Shown here piece by piece: positions 1 through 14,018 of a stretch of DNA of 64,000 nt. Position 1 is the stretch's first letter; the number at the start of each line of letters is the position of its first letter. Both the position numbers and the translations under genes were made by a program. The notes beneath the pieces were generated by a model. The model did no database searches. It was not told the origin of the DNA and worked only from the letters and a program-made list of their open reading frames with translations. The DNA comes from Ancylobacter sp. SL191 (GTDB taxonomy: Bacteria > Pseudomonadota > Alphaproteobacteria > Rhizobiales > Xanthobacteraceae), in assembly GCF_026625645.1 (NCBI RefSeq), contig NZ_CP113056.1:4590764-4654763 (forward strand), read 5' to 3'.

Positions 1-1
1 T

Positions 2-1516
<1,515 letters not shown>

Positions 1517-1522
1517 CGCAAC

Positions 1523-1608
1523 GTCATGCCCGGGCTTGGCCCGGGCATCCACGACGTCCGCCTGAGCAGCGACAAGACATGGATGGCCGGGCCAAGCCCG
1601 GCCATGAC
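1523..1608. repeat. Rhizobial-type palindromic repeat, two hairpins forming one long inverted repeat
   Basis: Two 29-base arms (1523-1551 and 1580-1608) are inverted copies of each other at 27 of 29 positions. Each arm is also a 9-bp hairpin with a 5-base loop. The two differences between the arms are a C/G swap that keeps pairing within each small hairpin. The element sits in the pccB-pccA gap. Elements of this ATGCCCGGG...CCCGGGCAT type are abundant between genes in Bradyrhizobium-like genomes. Confidence 0.85.
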
Positions 1609-1649
1609 GACCGGACCGAGTGAAGCCGCGCTACCAGAGGCCGCAGCCC

Positions 1650-3665
<2,016 letters not shown>

Positions 3666-3715
3666 GCCTGCACACACTGCACTGACACGCCGCTTTTCCT
3701 GGACGGACTGCACTG

Positions 3716-5575
3716 ATGCTCCACCTCACTGCACCGACACTCCACGACATTCCGCCCGCCACACGGGCCGATTGGCTGAAGCTCGTCGAGGCTGTTCTGA
3801 AGGGCGCGCCCTATGAAAAGCGGATGCAGACGGTAACATATGACCGTATCACACTTGATGCGTTGCCCGAGCGCCGGCGCGACGCCGCCCCCATCGGCGG
3901 GCGGCCCGCCGGGGCGCCGTGGCAGGTGATCACGCGGGTCGATCACGACGACCCGGCTTTGGCAAATCAGCAGATATTGGAAGACCTTAACGGTGGCGCC
4001 GGTGGCGTCTGCCTGGTTTTCGCCTCCGCTCCCTCCGCCCGTGGCTTCGGCCTGCCCTTAACTTATGAGGCGCTGACGGGCACCCTCAAGGACGTGCTGC
4101 CGGAACTGGTTACCATCCGCATCGAGGCGGGCCGCTATCAGGGCCGCGACGTCGCGCTGGCGCTGGCCCGCCTCTATGAAGGAGTAGCGACGGACCGGCT
4201 CGACATCCGCTTCGGCCTTGATCCCATCGGCGATTTCGCCGCCCTAGGTGCCGCCCCGATCGAATGGGACGGGCTCTCCGCGCGTCTCGGCCAGACCGTC
4301 AACACGCTGATATCGCGTGGCTTTTCCAAGCCGATGGTGCGCGCGGACGGACGCCTGCACCATGAAGGCGGGGCGAGTGACGCGCAGGAACTCGCCGCCG
4401 TTCTCGCCACCACTCTGGCCTATCTCAGGGCACTGGAAGCCGCCGGGCTCACCCTTGAACAGGCCGCCGCCTGTATCGAGGTCACGTTGATCGCCGATAC
4501 CGACCAGTTCGCCACCCAGGCCAAGCCCCGCGCCTTCCGCCAGCTCTGGGCGGCGCTGCTAAAGGCCTGCGGCGTCGAGGGTGTGCCGGTCGCGATCCAT
4601 ATGGAAACCGCGTGGCGCTCGCTCACCCGCTTCGACCCCTATGTGAACCTCCTGCGCGGCACCATCGCCGCCTTCGCGGCCGGTGTCGGCGGCGCTAACA
4701 GCTTGAGTGTGCTGCCTTTTACGCAAGTGCTCGGCCTGCCTGACGCCAGCGCCCGGCGGCTCGCGCGCAACACGCAGATCATCCTCATCGAGGAAGCTAA
4801 CATCCACCGCGTCGCCGATCCCGGCGCCGGCGCGGGCGCCATCGAGGAACGCACCGAGCAGCTCGCCGCCACCGCCTGGGAGCTGTTTCGCGCCCTTGAG
4901 CGCGAGGGCGGCATGGTGGAGAGCCTCACCTCCGGCGCCTGGCAGCGCCGCCTCAACGCGACCCGCGAGCAGCGGACAAAAGACATCGCCACGCGCCGCT
5001 TACCCCTTACGGGAACGTCGGAATTTCCGCTTTTGGGGGAGGCGGTGCCCCCCGTTCTCGCGCCGCTGCGGCGCCGTCCTCACGAGGCGCCTACGGAAGG
5101 CGCGCTGTTGAGCGATCCGGTGTTATCCTACCGCGACGCCGAACCCTTCGAGGCGCTGCGCGCGGCGGCGCTCGCCACCCATCCGGCGCCGACCGTCTTC
5201 CTCGCCCCGCTCGGCACCCCCGCCGACTACACCGCCCGCCTCGGCTTTGCCCGCGCCGCCTTCGAAGCCGGCGGCATTGCCACGGTGACCACGGAGGTGC
5301 CGGCGGACCTCGCGGCGGCCTTCCGCGCCTCCGGCGCCCGCATCGCCTGCCTGTGCGGCTCGGACGAACTCTATGAATCGCAAGGACTTGAGGTAGCTGC
5401 CGCGCTGAAGGAGGCCGGCGCGACGGCGCTCTATCTCGCCGGCCGGCCGGGCGCGCAGGAAGCGGCGTGGCAGGCGGCGGGCGTTGACGGGTATTTTTAT
5501 ACCGGATGCGATCTGCTGGCGGCGCTGCGTGCCGTGCAGTCACGGCTCGGTGTGCGGCGGGGAGCGGAACCATGA
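3716..5575 (+). CDS. mutA: Methylmalonyl-CoA mutase small (beta) subunit
   Basis: Non-catalytic partner of the adenosylcobalamin-dependent mutase that isomerises methylmalonyl-CoA to succinyl-CoA. The protein has 619 residues with a TIM-barrel domain related to MutB and a degenerate C-terminal cobalamin-binding-like domain. The B12 ligand motif DxHxxG is absent from that C-terminal domain, as expected for the small subunit. It lies 50 bp after pccA on the same strand, so propionate carboxylation and mutation are encoded together. The start ATG has only a weak ribosome-binding site, suggesting dependence on upstream translation. The large subunit is 481 bp downstream, separated by an unrelated small gene. 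Confidence 0.93.
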   Translation: MLHLTAPTLHDIPPATRADWLKLVEAVLKGAPYEKRMQTVTYDRITLDALPERRRDAAPIGGRPAGAPWQVITRVDHDDPALANQQILEDLNGGAGGVCLVFASAPSARGFGLPLTYEALTGTLKDVLPELVTIRIEAGRYQGRDVALALARLYEGVATDRLDIRFGLDPIGDFAALGAAPIEWDGLSARLGQTVNTLISRGFSKPMVRADGRLHHEGGASDAQELAAVLATTLAYLRALEAAGLTLEQAAACIEVTLIADTDQFATQAKPRAFRQLWAALLKACGVEGVPVAIHMETAWRSLTRFDPYVNLLRGTIAAFAAGVGGANSLSVLPFTQVLGLPDASARRLARNTQIILIEEANIHRVADPGAGAGAIEERTEQLAATAWELFRALEREGGMVESLTSGAWQRRLNATREQRTKDIATRRLPLTGTSEFPLLGEAVPPVLAPLRRRPHEAPTEGALLSDPVLSYRDAEPFEALRAAALATHPAPTVFLAPLGTPADYTARLGFARAAFEAGGIATVTTEVPADLAAAFRASGARIACLCGSDELYESQGLEVAAALKEAGATALYLAGRPGAQEAAWQAAGVDGYFYTGCDLLAALRAVQSRLGVRRGAEP

Positions 5576-5632
5576 TCCCCGGCACCGGTTTCCCTCAGGG
5601 CGGGCGCAAGTCCGCAAACTCAGGGAAATGCC

Positions 5633-6022
5633 ATGACCACGCTGAAACACGCCTTGGGCGGCGCGGCGATCGGGGCCATGTTGCTGGTGGCCCCGGCGAT
5701 GGCCCAGAACACGACCGCGTCCGCCGATATCGGCCGACACGACGGCATCTGGCAGGTCGCCACCGAGCCGGCCACCGGGCCGTGCTCGAAGCGCCTGGAA
5801 TTCACGCTGGCGGTGGAAGACGGCCAGATCAGCTATGGTGGTATGTTACCGGTTGCGGAGGCCAGCGGCTCGGTCAACCCTTTGGGCGCCATTGTCATTC
5901 GCGTGGTGCGCGGGGACGAGACGGTGGACGCCACCGGGCTGGTGCGCGGCGATACGGCCTCGGGCCAATGGGTCTCGCCGGTGAAGAACTGCACGGGGTC
6001 GTGGGTGGCGCGCAAGGCTTGA
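5633..6022 (+). CDS. Small secreted protein of unknown function between the two mutase genes
   Basis: A 129-residue protein with a clear Sec signal peptide (charged start MTTLKH, hydrophobic stretch to about residue 22, cleavage after PAMAQ). The mature part is small, beta-rich and glycine-rich, with one cysteine near residue 45 (TGPCSK) and one near the end (VKNCTG), which could form a disulfide in the periplasm. A ribosome-binding site AGGGA lies just upstream. Similar small secreted proteins are common in rhizobia and lack a known role; I cannot assign one. Its place between mutA and mutB is odd, because these subunits are normally adjacent. Confidence 0.8.
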   Translation: MTTLKHALGGAAIGAMLLVAPAMAQNTTASADIGRHDGIWQVATEPATGPCSKRLEFTLAVEDGQISYGGMLPVAEASGSVNPLGAIVIRVVRGDETVDATGLVRGDTASGQWVSPVKNCTGSWVARKA

Positions 6023-6056
6023 GGCGCCCGGCTCACCGCCCTCAGGAGGGCGTCCG

Positions 6057-8210
<2,154 letters not shown>

Positions 8211-8404
8211 ACATCTGTCCGCTGGGTACTGACCGAAAACGCGCCATGAGCGACGCGCAAACGCGCAGGCCCCTTTCCGGCCCGAATGACGCCCCGGCGT
8301 CCGCGCTGGCACGTTCCATGCCCAACGCATTGTAATTTTTGAGGATTTAGCGCCCGGCGCCCGCCATCCGCATGGGCGGGTACCTCCTTGGCACGCCCGT
8401 TGCT

Positions 8405-8430
8405 TACAAGGCTTGTATACAAGTTTTGTA
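8405..8430. promoter_or_regulatory. Palindromic operator of the FadR-type regulator
   Basis: A perfect 12-bp palindrome, CTTGTATACAAG (8412-8423), is flanked by a second symmetric pair, TACAA (8405-8409) and TTGTA (8426-8430), centred on the same axis. It ends about ten bases before the regulator start. TTGTATACAA-like sites are typical targets of FCD-type GntR proteins, so autoregulation is likely. The rest of the 227-bp gap after mutB shows nothing else I can support. Confidence 0.7.
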
Positions 8431-8440
8431 GGCAAGCGTG

Positions 8441-9178
8441 ATGAACCCGGCCACGGCCAATATCGAAGAAGCTATCCTCTCGGCCATCCTTGCCGGGCGC
8501 ATCGCGCCGGGCACGCGGCTGGGCGAGCAGAAGCTGGCGGACCTGTTCAGCGTGTCACGCACCCGCGTGCGCGAGGCGATGATGCGGCTGGAAACGCGCG
8601 GCGTGGTGCAGGTCAGCGCCCGGCGCGGCTGGTATGTCGTCGAGCCCTCGGCGGAGGAGGCGCGCGAAGCCTTCCAGACCCGCCGGGTGATCGAGGTCGG
8701 CCTCCTTCAGACGCTTCAATCCGTGCCGCCGGCGGTGCTCGAAAGCCTCCAGGCCCATATCGCCATCGAGCGTGATGCCGTCGCCTCGGGCGACGTTCAT
8801 GCCCGCACCTGCCTGCTCGGCGACTTCCACATCCATCTGGCGGATGCGCTGGGCAATCGCCTGCTGACCGAGATCATCCGCGACCTCACCGCGCGCACCA
8901 CGCTGATCTCAATGCTCTACCAGCCGACCGAGAAAGCCGAGGAATCCAGCCACGACCATGAGGACATCGTCGCCGCCATGGCGGCGGGCGATCTCGCCCG
9001 CGCGGCGCGGCTGATGGGCGAGCACATCGCAAAGGTCGAGGCCGGGCTCGACCTGACCACCAAGCCGGACCCGCTGGCGGGCCTGCGCGAGCTGCTCTCG
9101 CCGACCACCTTCACGGGCAACGCCCCGTCCGTACCGCACGCCCATCCGCATCATCATACCGCACCTAGAGAGGACTGA
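8441..9178 (+). CDS. GntR family transcriptional regulator, FadR/FCD subfamily
   Basis: DNA-binding regulator of about 245 residues. The N-terminal winged helix (residues about 10-70) has the GntR pattern GTRLGEQKLADLFSVSRTRVREAM. The C-terminal FCD helical domain carries metal-binding histidines (FHIHLADALGNRLL, and HDHEDIVAAM with GEHI further on). The ATG at 8441 directly follows an in-frame GTG; either could start the protein. It precedes an ABC importer by three bases and is therefore probably its regulator. The effector is unknown; FCD proteins usually bind small carboxylates or amino-acid-like ligands. Confidence 0.92.
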   Translation: MNPATANIEEAILSAILAGRIAPGTRLGEQKLADLFSVSRTRVREAMMRLETRGVVQVSARRGWYVVEPSAEEAREAFQTRRVIEVGLLQTLQSVPPAVLESLQAHIAIERDAVASGDVHARTCLLGDFHIHLADALGNRLLTEIIRDLTARTTLISMLYQPTEKAEESSHDHEDIVAAMAAGDLARAARLMGEHIAKVEAGLDLTTKPDPLAGLRELLSPTTFTGNAPSVPHAHPHHHTAPRED

Positions 9179-9181
9179 GTC

Positions 9182-9973
9182 ATGAACCGTCGTACCCTTC
9201 TCGCCCTCGCCGCCGGCGCGCTGGTCGCCGCCGCCGCGCAGCTCCCGCTTCCGGCGCAGGCCGACGCGCTCGCCACCATCGAGACCAACAAGGTCATCCG
9301 CATCGCCGTCCCGCAGGACTTCCCGCCCTTCGGCAGCGTCGGCGCCGACATGCAGCCCAAGGGGTATGATGTTGATGTCGCCAAGCTGATCGCCGACAAG
9401 CTCGGCGTGAAGCTGGAGCTGGTGCCGGTCACCAGCGCCAACCGCATTCCGTACCTGCAGACCAACAAGGTCGATCTGGTCATTTCCTCGCTCGGCAAGA
9501 ACCCGGACCGCGAGAAGGTGATCGACTTCTCCGCCGCCTATGCGCCTTTCTACAATGGCGTTTTCGGCCCGGCCGACGTTGCGGTGAAGGATGCGGCGGG
9601 CCTTGCCGGCAAGACGGTGGGCGTGACGCGCGGCGCGGTGGAGGATCTGGAGCTCACCAAGATCGCCCCGGCGGATGTCACCATCAAGCGGTATGAAGAT
9701 AACAACGGCACCATCTCCGCCTTCCTGTCGGGCCAGGTCGAGCTGGTCGCCACCGGCAATGTGGTCGCCGCCGCGATCCTGGAGCGCAACCCGCCCAAGC
9801 GCCCGGAGATCAAGTTCCTCATCAAGAACTCGCCCTGCTACATCGGCCTGAACAAGAACGAGCCGGCTCTGCTCGCCAAGGTGGACGCCATCATCGCCAC
9901 CGCCAAGAAGGACGGCGCGCTCGAGGCGATCGCCCAGAAGTGGCTCGGCACCAAGCTCCCCGCCGATCTCTGA
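9182..9973 (+). CDS. Polar amino acid ABC transporter, periplasmic binding protein
   Basis: Family 3 solute-binding protein of 263 residues with a signal peptide (MNRRTLLALAAGALVAAAAQ, predicted cleavage near PAQA). The lobe motif GYDVDVAKLIADKLGVKLELV is typical of lysine/arginine/glutamine-type binding proteins. It delivers the ligand in the periplasm to the two permeases encoded downstream. The ligand cannot be read from the sequence. Same direction and tight spacing after the FadR-type regulator suggest one transcription unit or joint control. Confidence 0.92.
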   Translation: MNRRTLLALAAGALVAAAAQLPLPAQADALATIETNKVIRIAVPQDFPPFGSVGADMQPKGYDVDVAKLIADKLGVKLELVPVTSANRIPYLQTNKVDLVISSLGKNPDREKVIDFSAAYAPFYNGVFGPADVAVKDAAGLAGKTVGVTRGAVEDLELTKIAPADVTIKRYEDNNGTISAFLSGQVELVATGNVVAAAILERNPPKRPEIKFLIKNSPCYIGLNKNEPALLAKVDAIIATAKKDGALEAIAQKWLGTKLPADL

Positions 9974-9980
9974 TCCGCAC

Positions 9981-10009
9981 CGCCGGGTCGCCGCCCTGGC
10001 GGCCCGGCG
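9981..10009 (+). other. Intercistronic hairpin after the binding-protein gene
   Basis: A 12-bp GC-rich stem (9981-9992 with 9998-10009; one G-U pair) and a 5-base loop follow the stop codon by about eight bases. There is no T-run. Such stems after binding-protein genes commonly protect the upstream mRNA and keep the binding protein in excess over the permeases. Confidence 0.6.
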
Positions 10010-10031
10010 CACCCGCTCGGGAGGCTCCGGC

Positions 10032-10703
10032 ATGGCATATAGCTTCGATTTCGGCTGGATCGGCGCCTATTGGCCGGTCCTCGCCAAGGGCATCGGCATT
10101 ACCGTTGAACTCACGCTGGTCGGCGGCCTGCTGGGCGTCACCTTCGGCATCTTCTGTGCCTGGGCCCGCGCGCTGGGGCCAAGCTATCTGCGCCCGCTCG
10201 TTGCCGCCTATGTCGAGCTGATCCGCAACACGCCCTTCCTGATCCAGCTCTTCTTCATCTTCTTTGGCCTGCCCGCGCTCGGCCTGCGCATGGGCGAGCT
10301 GCCGGCGGCCAACCTCGCCATGGTGATCAATCTCGGCGCCTATAGCTGCGAGATCATCCGCGCCGGTATCCAGGCGACGCCGCGCGGCCAGTTCGAGGCG
10401 GGGGCGAGCCTCGGCATGAGCCGGATCGAGACCTTCCGCCATGTCGTGCTGATCCCGGCGCTGCAGCGCATCTGGCCAGCGCTGTCCTCGCAGGTCGTCA
10501 TCGTCATGCTCGGCTCGGCGGCTGTGTCGCAGATCGCGGCGGAGGATCTGACCTTCGCGGCCAATTTCATCCAGTCCCGCACCTTCCGCGCCTTCGAGGC
10601 CTATTTCGTCTCGACGCTGATCTACCTCGCCCTCGCCATCCTGCTGCGGCAGGCGCTGCGCGGGCTTGGCTGGGTGCTGTTCCCCAAGCGCGCGGCACGG
10701 TGA
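10032..10703 (+). CDS. Polar amino acid ABC transporter, inner-membrane permease
   Basis: HisM/GlnP-type permease of 223 residues. It has about five membrane helices, the family motif YVELIRNTPFLIQLFF, and the cytoplasmic coupling segment EAGASLGMSRIETFRHVVLIPALQ (EAA loop) that docks on the ATPase. It forms the channel with the second permease ten bases downstream. A good ribosome-binding site (GGGAGG) precedes the ATG. Complete. Confidence 0.93.
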   Translation: MAYSFDFGWIGAYWPVLAKGIGITVELTLVGGLLGVTFGIFCAWARALGPSYLRPLVAAYVELIRNTPFLIQLFFIFFGLPALGLRMGELPAANLAMVINLGAYSCEIIRAGIQATPRGQFEAGASLGMSRIETFRHVVLIPALQRIWPALSSQVVIVMLGSAAVSQIAAEDLTFAANFIQSRTFRAFEAYFVSTLIYLALAILLRQALRGLGWVLFPKRAAR

Positions 10704-10713
10704 GGAGGCGGCG

Positions 10714-11373
10714 ATGAACGATTTCACCACCTGGGACATCCTGCGCAACCTGCTGCTCGCGGCGCGCTGGACCGTGCTGCTCTCTCTCGTCTCCTTCATC
10801 GGCGGCAGCCTTATGGGCGCGCTGCTCCTGCTGCTTCGTATCGGCAACAACCGGGCGGGGCAGGCCTTCGTGAAGGTCTATGTCGAGCTCTTTCAGGGCA
10901 CGCCGCTGCTGATGCAGCTCTTCCTCGCCTTTTTCGGCCTCGGCCTGTTCGGTATTGATGTACCGGCCTGGCTCGCGGCGGCTGTCGCGCTGATCCTGTG
11001 GAGCGCGGCCTTCCTCACCGAGATCTGGCGCGGCTGCGTGGAATCGATCACGCGCGGCCAGTGGGAAGCGTCCGCCAGCCTCGGCATGGGCTACATGCAG
11101 CAGATGCGCTGGGTAATCCTGCCGCAGGCGCTGCGCATCGCCGTGCCGCCCACCGTCGGCTTCTCCGTGCAGGTGGTGAAGGGCACGGCGCTGACCTCCA
11201 TCATCGGTTTCGTGGAGCTCTCCAAGGCCGGTACGATGGTAACGAACGCCACCTTCGAGCCCTTCACCGTCTATGGCTTCGTGGCGCTGATCTATTTCTG
11301 CCTGTGCTGGCCGCTGTCCAAATCCTCGCAAATCCTCGAGAGGAAGCTCAATGTCGCTCATCGAAATCACTGA
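10714..11373 (+). CDS. Polar amino acid ABC transporter, second inner-membrane permease
   Basis: Permease of 219 residues of the HisQ/GlnP type, paired with the preceding one as a heterodimer. The start at ATG 10714 follows GAGGAGG at good distance; an earlier in-frame GTG at 10666 lies inside the previous gene and is less likely. The signature YVELFQGTPLLMQLFLAFF and the EAA loop EASASLGMGYMQQMRWVILP are visible. Its end overlaps the ATPase gene by 23 bases, implying translational coupling. Confidence 0.92.
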   Translation: MNDFTTWDILRNLLLAARWTVLLSLVSFIGGSLMGALLLLLRIGNNRAGQAFVKVYVELFQGTPLLMQLFLAFFGLGLFGIDVPAWLAAAVALILWSAAFLTEIWRGCVESITRGQWEASASLGMGYMQQMRWVILPQALRIAVPPTVGFSVQVVKGTALTSIIGFVELSKAGTMVTNATFEPFTVYGFVALIYFCLCWPLSKSSQILERKLNVAHRNH

Positions 11374-12079
11374 AGTGAAGAAGCGCTTCGGCGACAACGA
11401 AGTGCTGAAGGGCATCAATATCGACGTCGAGCCGGGCGAGGTGATCGCCATCATCGGCAAGTCGGGTTCCGGCAAATCGACGCTGCTGCGCTGCATCAAC
11501 GGACTGGAGACCATCGACGAGGGCTCGATCTCGGTCGCCGGCGCGCAACTGCTGCCGGACGAGCTGCACCTCAAGGCGCTGCGCCTCAAGGTCGGCATGA
11601 TCTTCCAGAGCTTCAACCTGTTCCCGCACCTCACCGCCGGGCGCAACGTCATGCTCTCGCAGATGGTGGTGAAGAAGACGCCGAAGGCTGAAGCCGAGGA
11701 GATGGCGAAGAAGATGCTCGAGCGCGTCGGCCTCGGGCACAAATTCGACGCCTATCCCGACCAGCTCTCCGGCGGCCAGCAGCAGCGCGTCGCCATCGCC
11801 CGCGCGCTCGCCATGCAGCCCATCGCGCTGCTCTGCGACGAGATCACCTCGGCGCTCGACCCGGAACTGGTCAACGAGGTGCTGGCGGTGGTGAAAGAAC
11901 TCGCAAGCGAGGGCATGACGCTGATGATGGTGACGCACGAGATGCGCTTCGCCCGCGACGTCTGCTCGCGCGTCGTCTTCATGCATCAGGGCCGCGTGCA
12001 CGAGATCGGACCGCCCGGCGAGGTGTTCGCCAACCCGAAGACGCCGGAGCTGCAGCAGTTTCTTGGCGTCACGCACTGA
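11351..12079 (+). CDS. Polar amino acid ABC transporter, ATP-binding protein
   Basis: GlnQ/HisP-type ATPase of 242 residues. Walker A is GKSGSGKST, the Q-loop is [10 protein letters not shown], the ABC signature is [17 protein letters not shown], Walker B is [13 protein letters not shown] and the switch histidine is in MMVTHEM. It powers the importer encoded by the three genes before it. Its 3' end overlaps the convergent LysR gene by 11 bases. Confidence 0.96.
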   Translation: MSLIEITEVKKRFGDNEVLKGINIDVEPGEVIAIIGKSGSGKSTLLRCINGLETIDEGSISVAGAQLLPDELHLKALRLKVGMIFQSFNLFPHLTAGRNVMLSQMVVKKTPKAEAEEMAKKMLERVGLGHKFDAYPDQLSGGQQQRVAIARALAMQPIALLCDEITSALDPELVNEVLAVVKELASEGMTLMMVTHEMRFARDVCSRVVFMHQGRVHEIGPPGEVFANPKTPELQQFLGVTH

Positions 12080-13025
12080 TGCTGGGGACGGCGAAAAGCG
12101 ACATCGCCGTGCCCGGCCGGCGATAGACCCGGTTGGTGGTGAACAGATCCGCCACCCAGTCGACAAAGACGCGCAACCGGCTGCTCAGATGCCGGTTCGG
12201 CGCATAGACGACGTGCAATATGAGCGGGGTGCTGGTCCACTCCGGCAGCACGCGCACCAGAGCGCCGGACTCGATATAGGGCAAGATGGTCGGCTCGATC
12301 GCCTGCGCGATGCCGAGGCCCGCGAGAGCCGCCGCGAGATAGGCGGTGGAATCGTTGGTCGCCATCGCATAGGGCAAATCGAGGTCATAGCTCTCGTCGC
12401 CGCGCATCACATCGAAGGCGATGCGCCGGCCGGTGCGGGCGCTGAAATAGCCGACCACTTTGTGGCCATGGGCCAGTTCGTCGGGGTGGGTGGGCATGCC
12501 GTGATCGGCGATGTAGCTGGGGGCGGCGCACAGCACGAGCCGGACCTCGCCGATGCGCCGGGCGATCAGGCTGGGGTCGACGAGATCGCCGCCACGAATG
12601 GCGCAGTCGACATTCTCCGCCACGAGATCCACCGGCCGGTCGGACACGCCGAGATCAAGCGTGATGTCGGGATAGCGCGCGTGGAAATCCGGCAGCGCCG
12701 GGATCAGCGCGAACAGCGCCAGCGATGAGGGCACATCGACCCGCAGCCGCCCGGCGGGGCTGGTCTGCGAGCGCGTCATCGAGCCGTCGAGTTCGTCGAG
12801 ATCAGAGAGCAGAGTTAGCGCGCGTTCGTAGTAAGCGGCCCCGTCGGGGGTCACGCCGACCCGACGCGTCGTGCGATTGAGCAATTTGGTGCGCAGATGT
12901 GCCTCAAGCTGCTGGATCAGCTTGGTGACGGTGGGCTTTGGCATATCGAGCAGATCGGCGGCGCGGGTGAAACTCCCCGACTCGACCACCCGCACATAGG
13001 CCCGCATTGCCGCAATCTGGTCCAT
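12069..13025 (-). CDS. LysR family transcriptional regulator
   Basis: LysR regulator of 318 residues, divergent from the efflux operon that begins at 13168. The N-terminal winged helix-turn-helix is intact (MDQIAAMRAYVRVVESGSFT, then DMPKPTVTKLIQQLEAHL). The C-terminal effector domain belongs to the DsdX/CrgA-like group often found beside transporters. A perfect inverted repeat lies ten bases upstream of its start in the shared promoter region. It probably controls itself and the esterase-like/RND operon. The effector is not predictable. Confidence 0.93.
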   Translation of the reverse strand: MDQIAAMRAYVRVVESGSFTRAADLLDMPKPTVTKLIQQLEAHLRTKLLNRTTRRVGVTPDGAAYYERALTLLSDLDELDGSMTRSQTSPAGRLRVDVPSSLALFALIPALPDFHARYPDITLDLGVSDRPVDLVAENVDCAIRGGDLVDPSLIARRIGEVRLVLCAAPSYIADHGMPTHPDELAHGHKVVGYFSARTGRRIAFDVMRGDESYDLDLPYAMATNDSTAYLAAALAGLGIAQAIEPTILPYIESGALVRVLPEWTSTPLILHVVYAPNRHLSSRLRVFVDWVADLFTTNRVYRRPGTAMSLFAVPSISA

Positions 13026-13034
13026 TGGGAGCCC

Positions 13035-13060
13035 ACATTATTTCTGTAGGTGAATAATGT
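13035..13060. promoter_or_regulatory. Inverted repeat in the LysR/efflux divergent promoter
   Basis: ACATTATT (13035-13042) and AATAATGT (13053-13060) are perfect 8-bp inverted arms around a 10-base spacer. The site is the only AT-rich dyad in the 142-bp gap between the LysR gene and the divergent operon. Position next to the LysR start fits a LysR-protein binding site, though it is longer-armed than the usual T-N11-A. Confidence 0.6.
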
Positions 13061-13167
13061 AATCACACAGCTGCTATTTTTTCGCTAGATGCCTTGTCCT
13101 AAATGATGCTGCACCGCAATGCGGAAATCGGGTGGCCGAATTGTGCCATCCGCCGAAGGGTTGGCTT

Positions 13168-14001
13168 ATGGAAACGCATTGGCAGGAACGCACCCTCGAC
13201 TGTGGCGGCACGCCGCGGCAGGTGCGCGTCTATGCGCCAGCCAGCCCTGTGTCAGCCCCGGAACGGCCGAAAGCACCGCCCGCCATCGTGCTGCATCTGC
13301 ATGGCGGCACTTTCACCTGTGGCGATTTCGATTGCAGCGTCGCCATCTGCCGAAGTCTTGCGGCGGCGGGCGCGACGGTGGTGTCGCTCGACTACCCCCT
13401 CGCCCCGGAGCACCCCTTCCCGGCCGCACTCAATGTCAGCTACGCCGCGCTCGAGCTGCTGCATCGGCAGCGGGCGACATGGGCCGGTCGCGGCGCCCGG
13501 CTGTTCGTCGCCGGCGAGGAGGCCGGCGCGAACATCGCCACCGCGCTGACCCTCATGGCGCGCGACCAGCACCACCCGCCCATCGCCGGACAGATCCTCA
13601 TCTCCCCCATGCTGGACCCCTGCCTCGGCACAGGTTCGGTGCGGGCCGCCGGGGTCGGCGAAGCCGGCTGCCGCTGGGCGGATGGCTGGCATCTCTATCT
13701 CGGCTCGGCCGACAAGGCCGCCCACCCTTACGCCGCCCCACTCGGCTCGCGCCGCCTCGGCGGCATTCCGCCGGCGCTCATCGTCACCTCCGATACCTGC
13801 CCGATGCGGGATGAGAGCGTGGCCTATGGGCGCCGCCTTGCCGAATGCGGCGTCCAGGTCGCGGCGCATGTCGTGCGGGAGGACGGAGCCCCCGTGACTC
13901 CCGGCACGGACCTGCCGCTCTGGGCCCGCGACCTGACCTCGCTTTTCACCGCCTTTCTCGCCGGGGGATGCGTCCCGGCCGCCGCCACAATTCAGGCCTG
14001 A
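13168..14001 (+). CDS. Alpha/beta-hydrolase-fold protein of the HSL type lacking catalytic residues
   Basis: A 277-residue protein clearly related to hormone-sensitive-lipase-type esterases: the oxyanion motif HGG is present (LHLHGGTFTCGDF), followed by LDYPLAPEHPFPAAL. However, the nucleophile elbow GDSAGG reads GEEAGA, so serine is replaced by glutamate. The acid motif (normally DPLRDE) reads CPMRDE, and the HGF histidine region reads EDGAP. All three catalytic positions therefore appear lost. ATG 13168 is used because AAGGG lies upstream. It is the first gene of the RND efflux operon, 17 bp before the adaptor gene. A binding or regulatory role is more likely than hydrolysis; that is inference. 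Confidence 0.85.
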   Translation: METHWQERTLDCGGTPRQVRVYAPASPVSAPERPKAPPAIVLHLHGGTFTCGDFDCSVAICRSLAAAGATVVSLDYPLAPEHPFPAALNVSYAALELLHRQRATWAGRGARLFVAGEEAGANIATALTLMARDQHHPPIAGQILISPMLDPCLGTGSVRAAGVGEAGCRWADGWHLYLGSADKAAHPYAAPLGSRRLGGIPPALIVTSDTCPMRDESVAYGRRLAECGVQVAAHVVREDGAPVTPGTDLPLWARDLTSLFTAFLAGGCVPAAATIQA

Positions 14002-14018
14002 GGCCTTTGGAGACCGCC

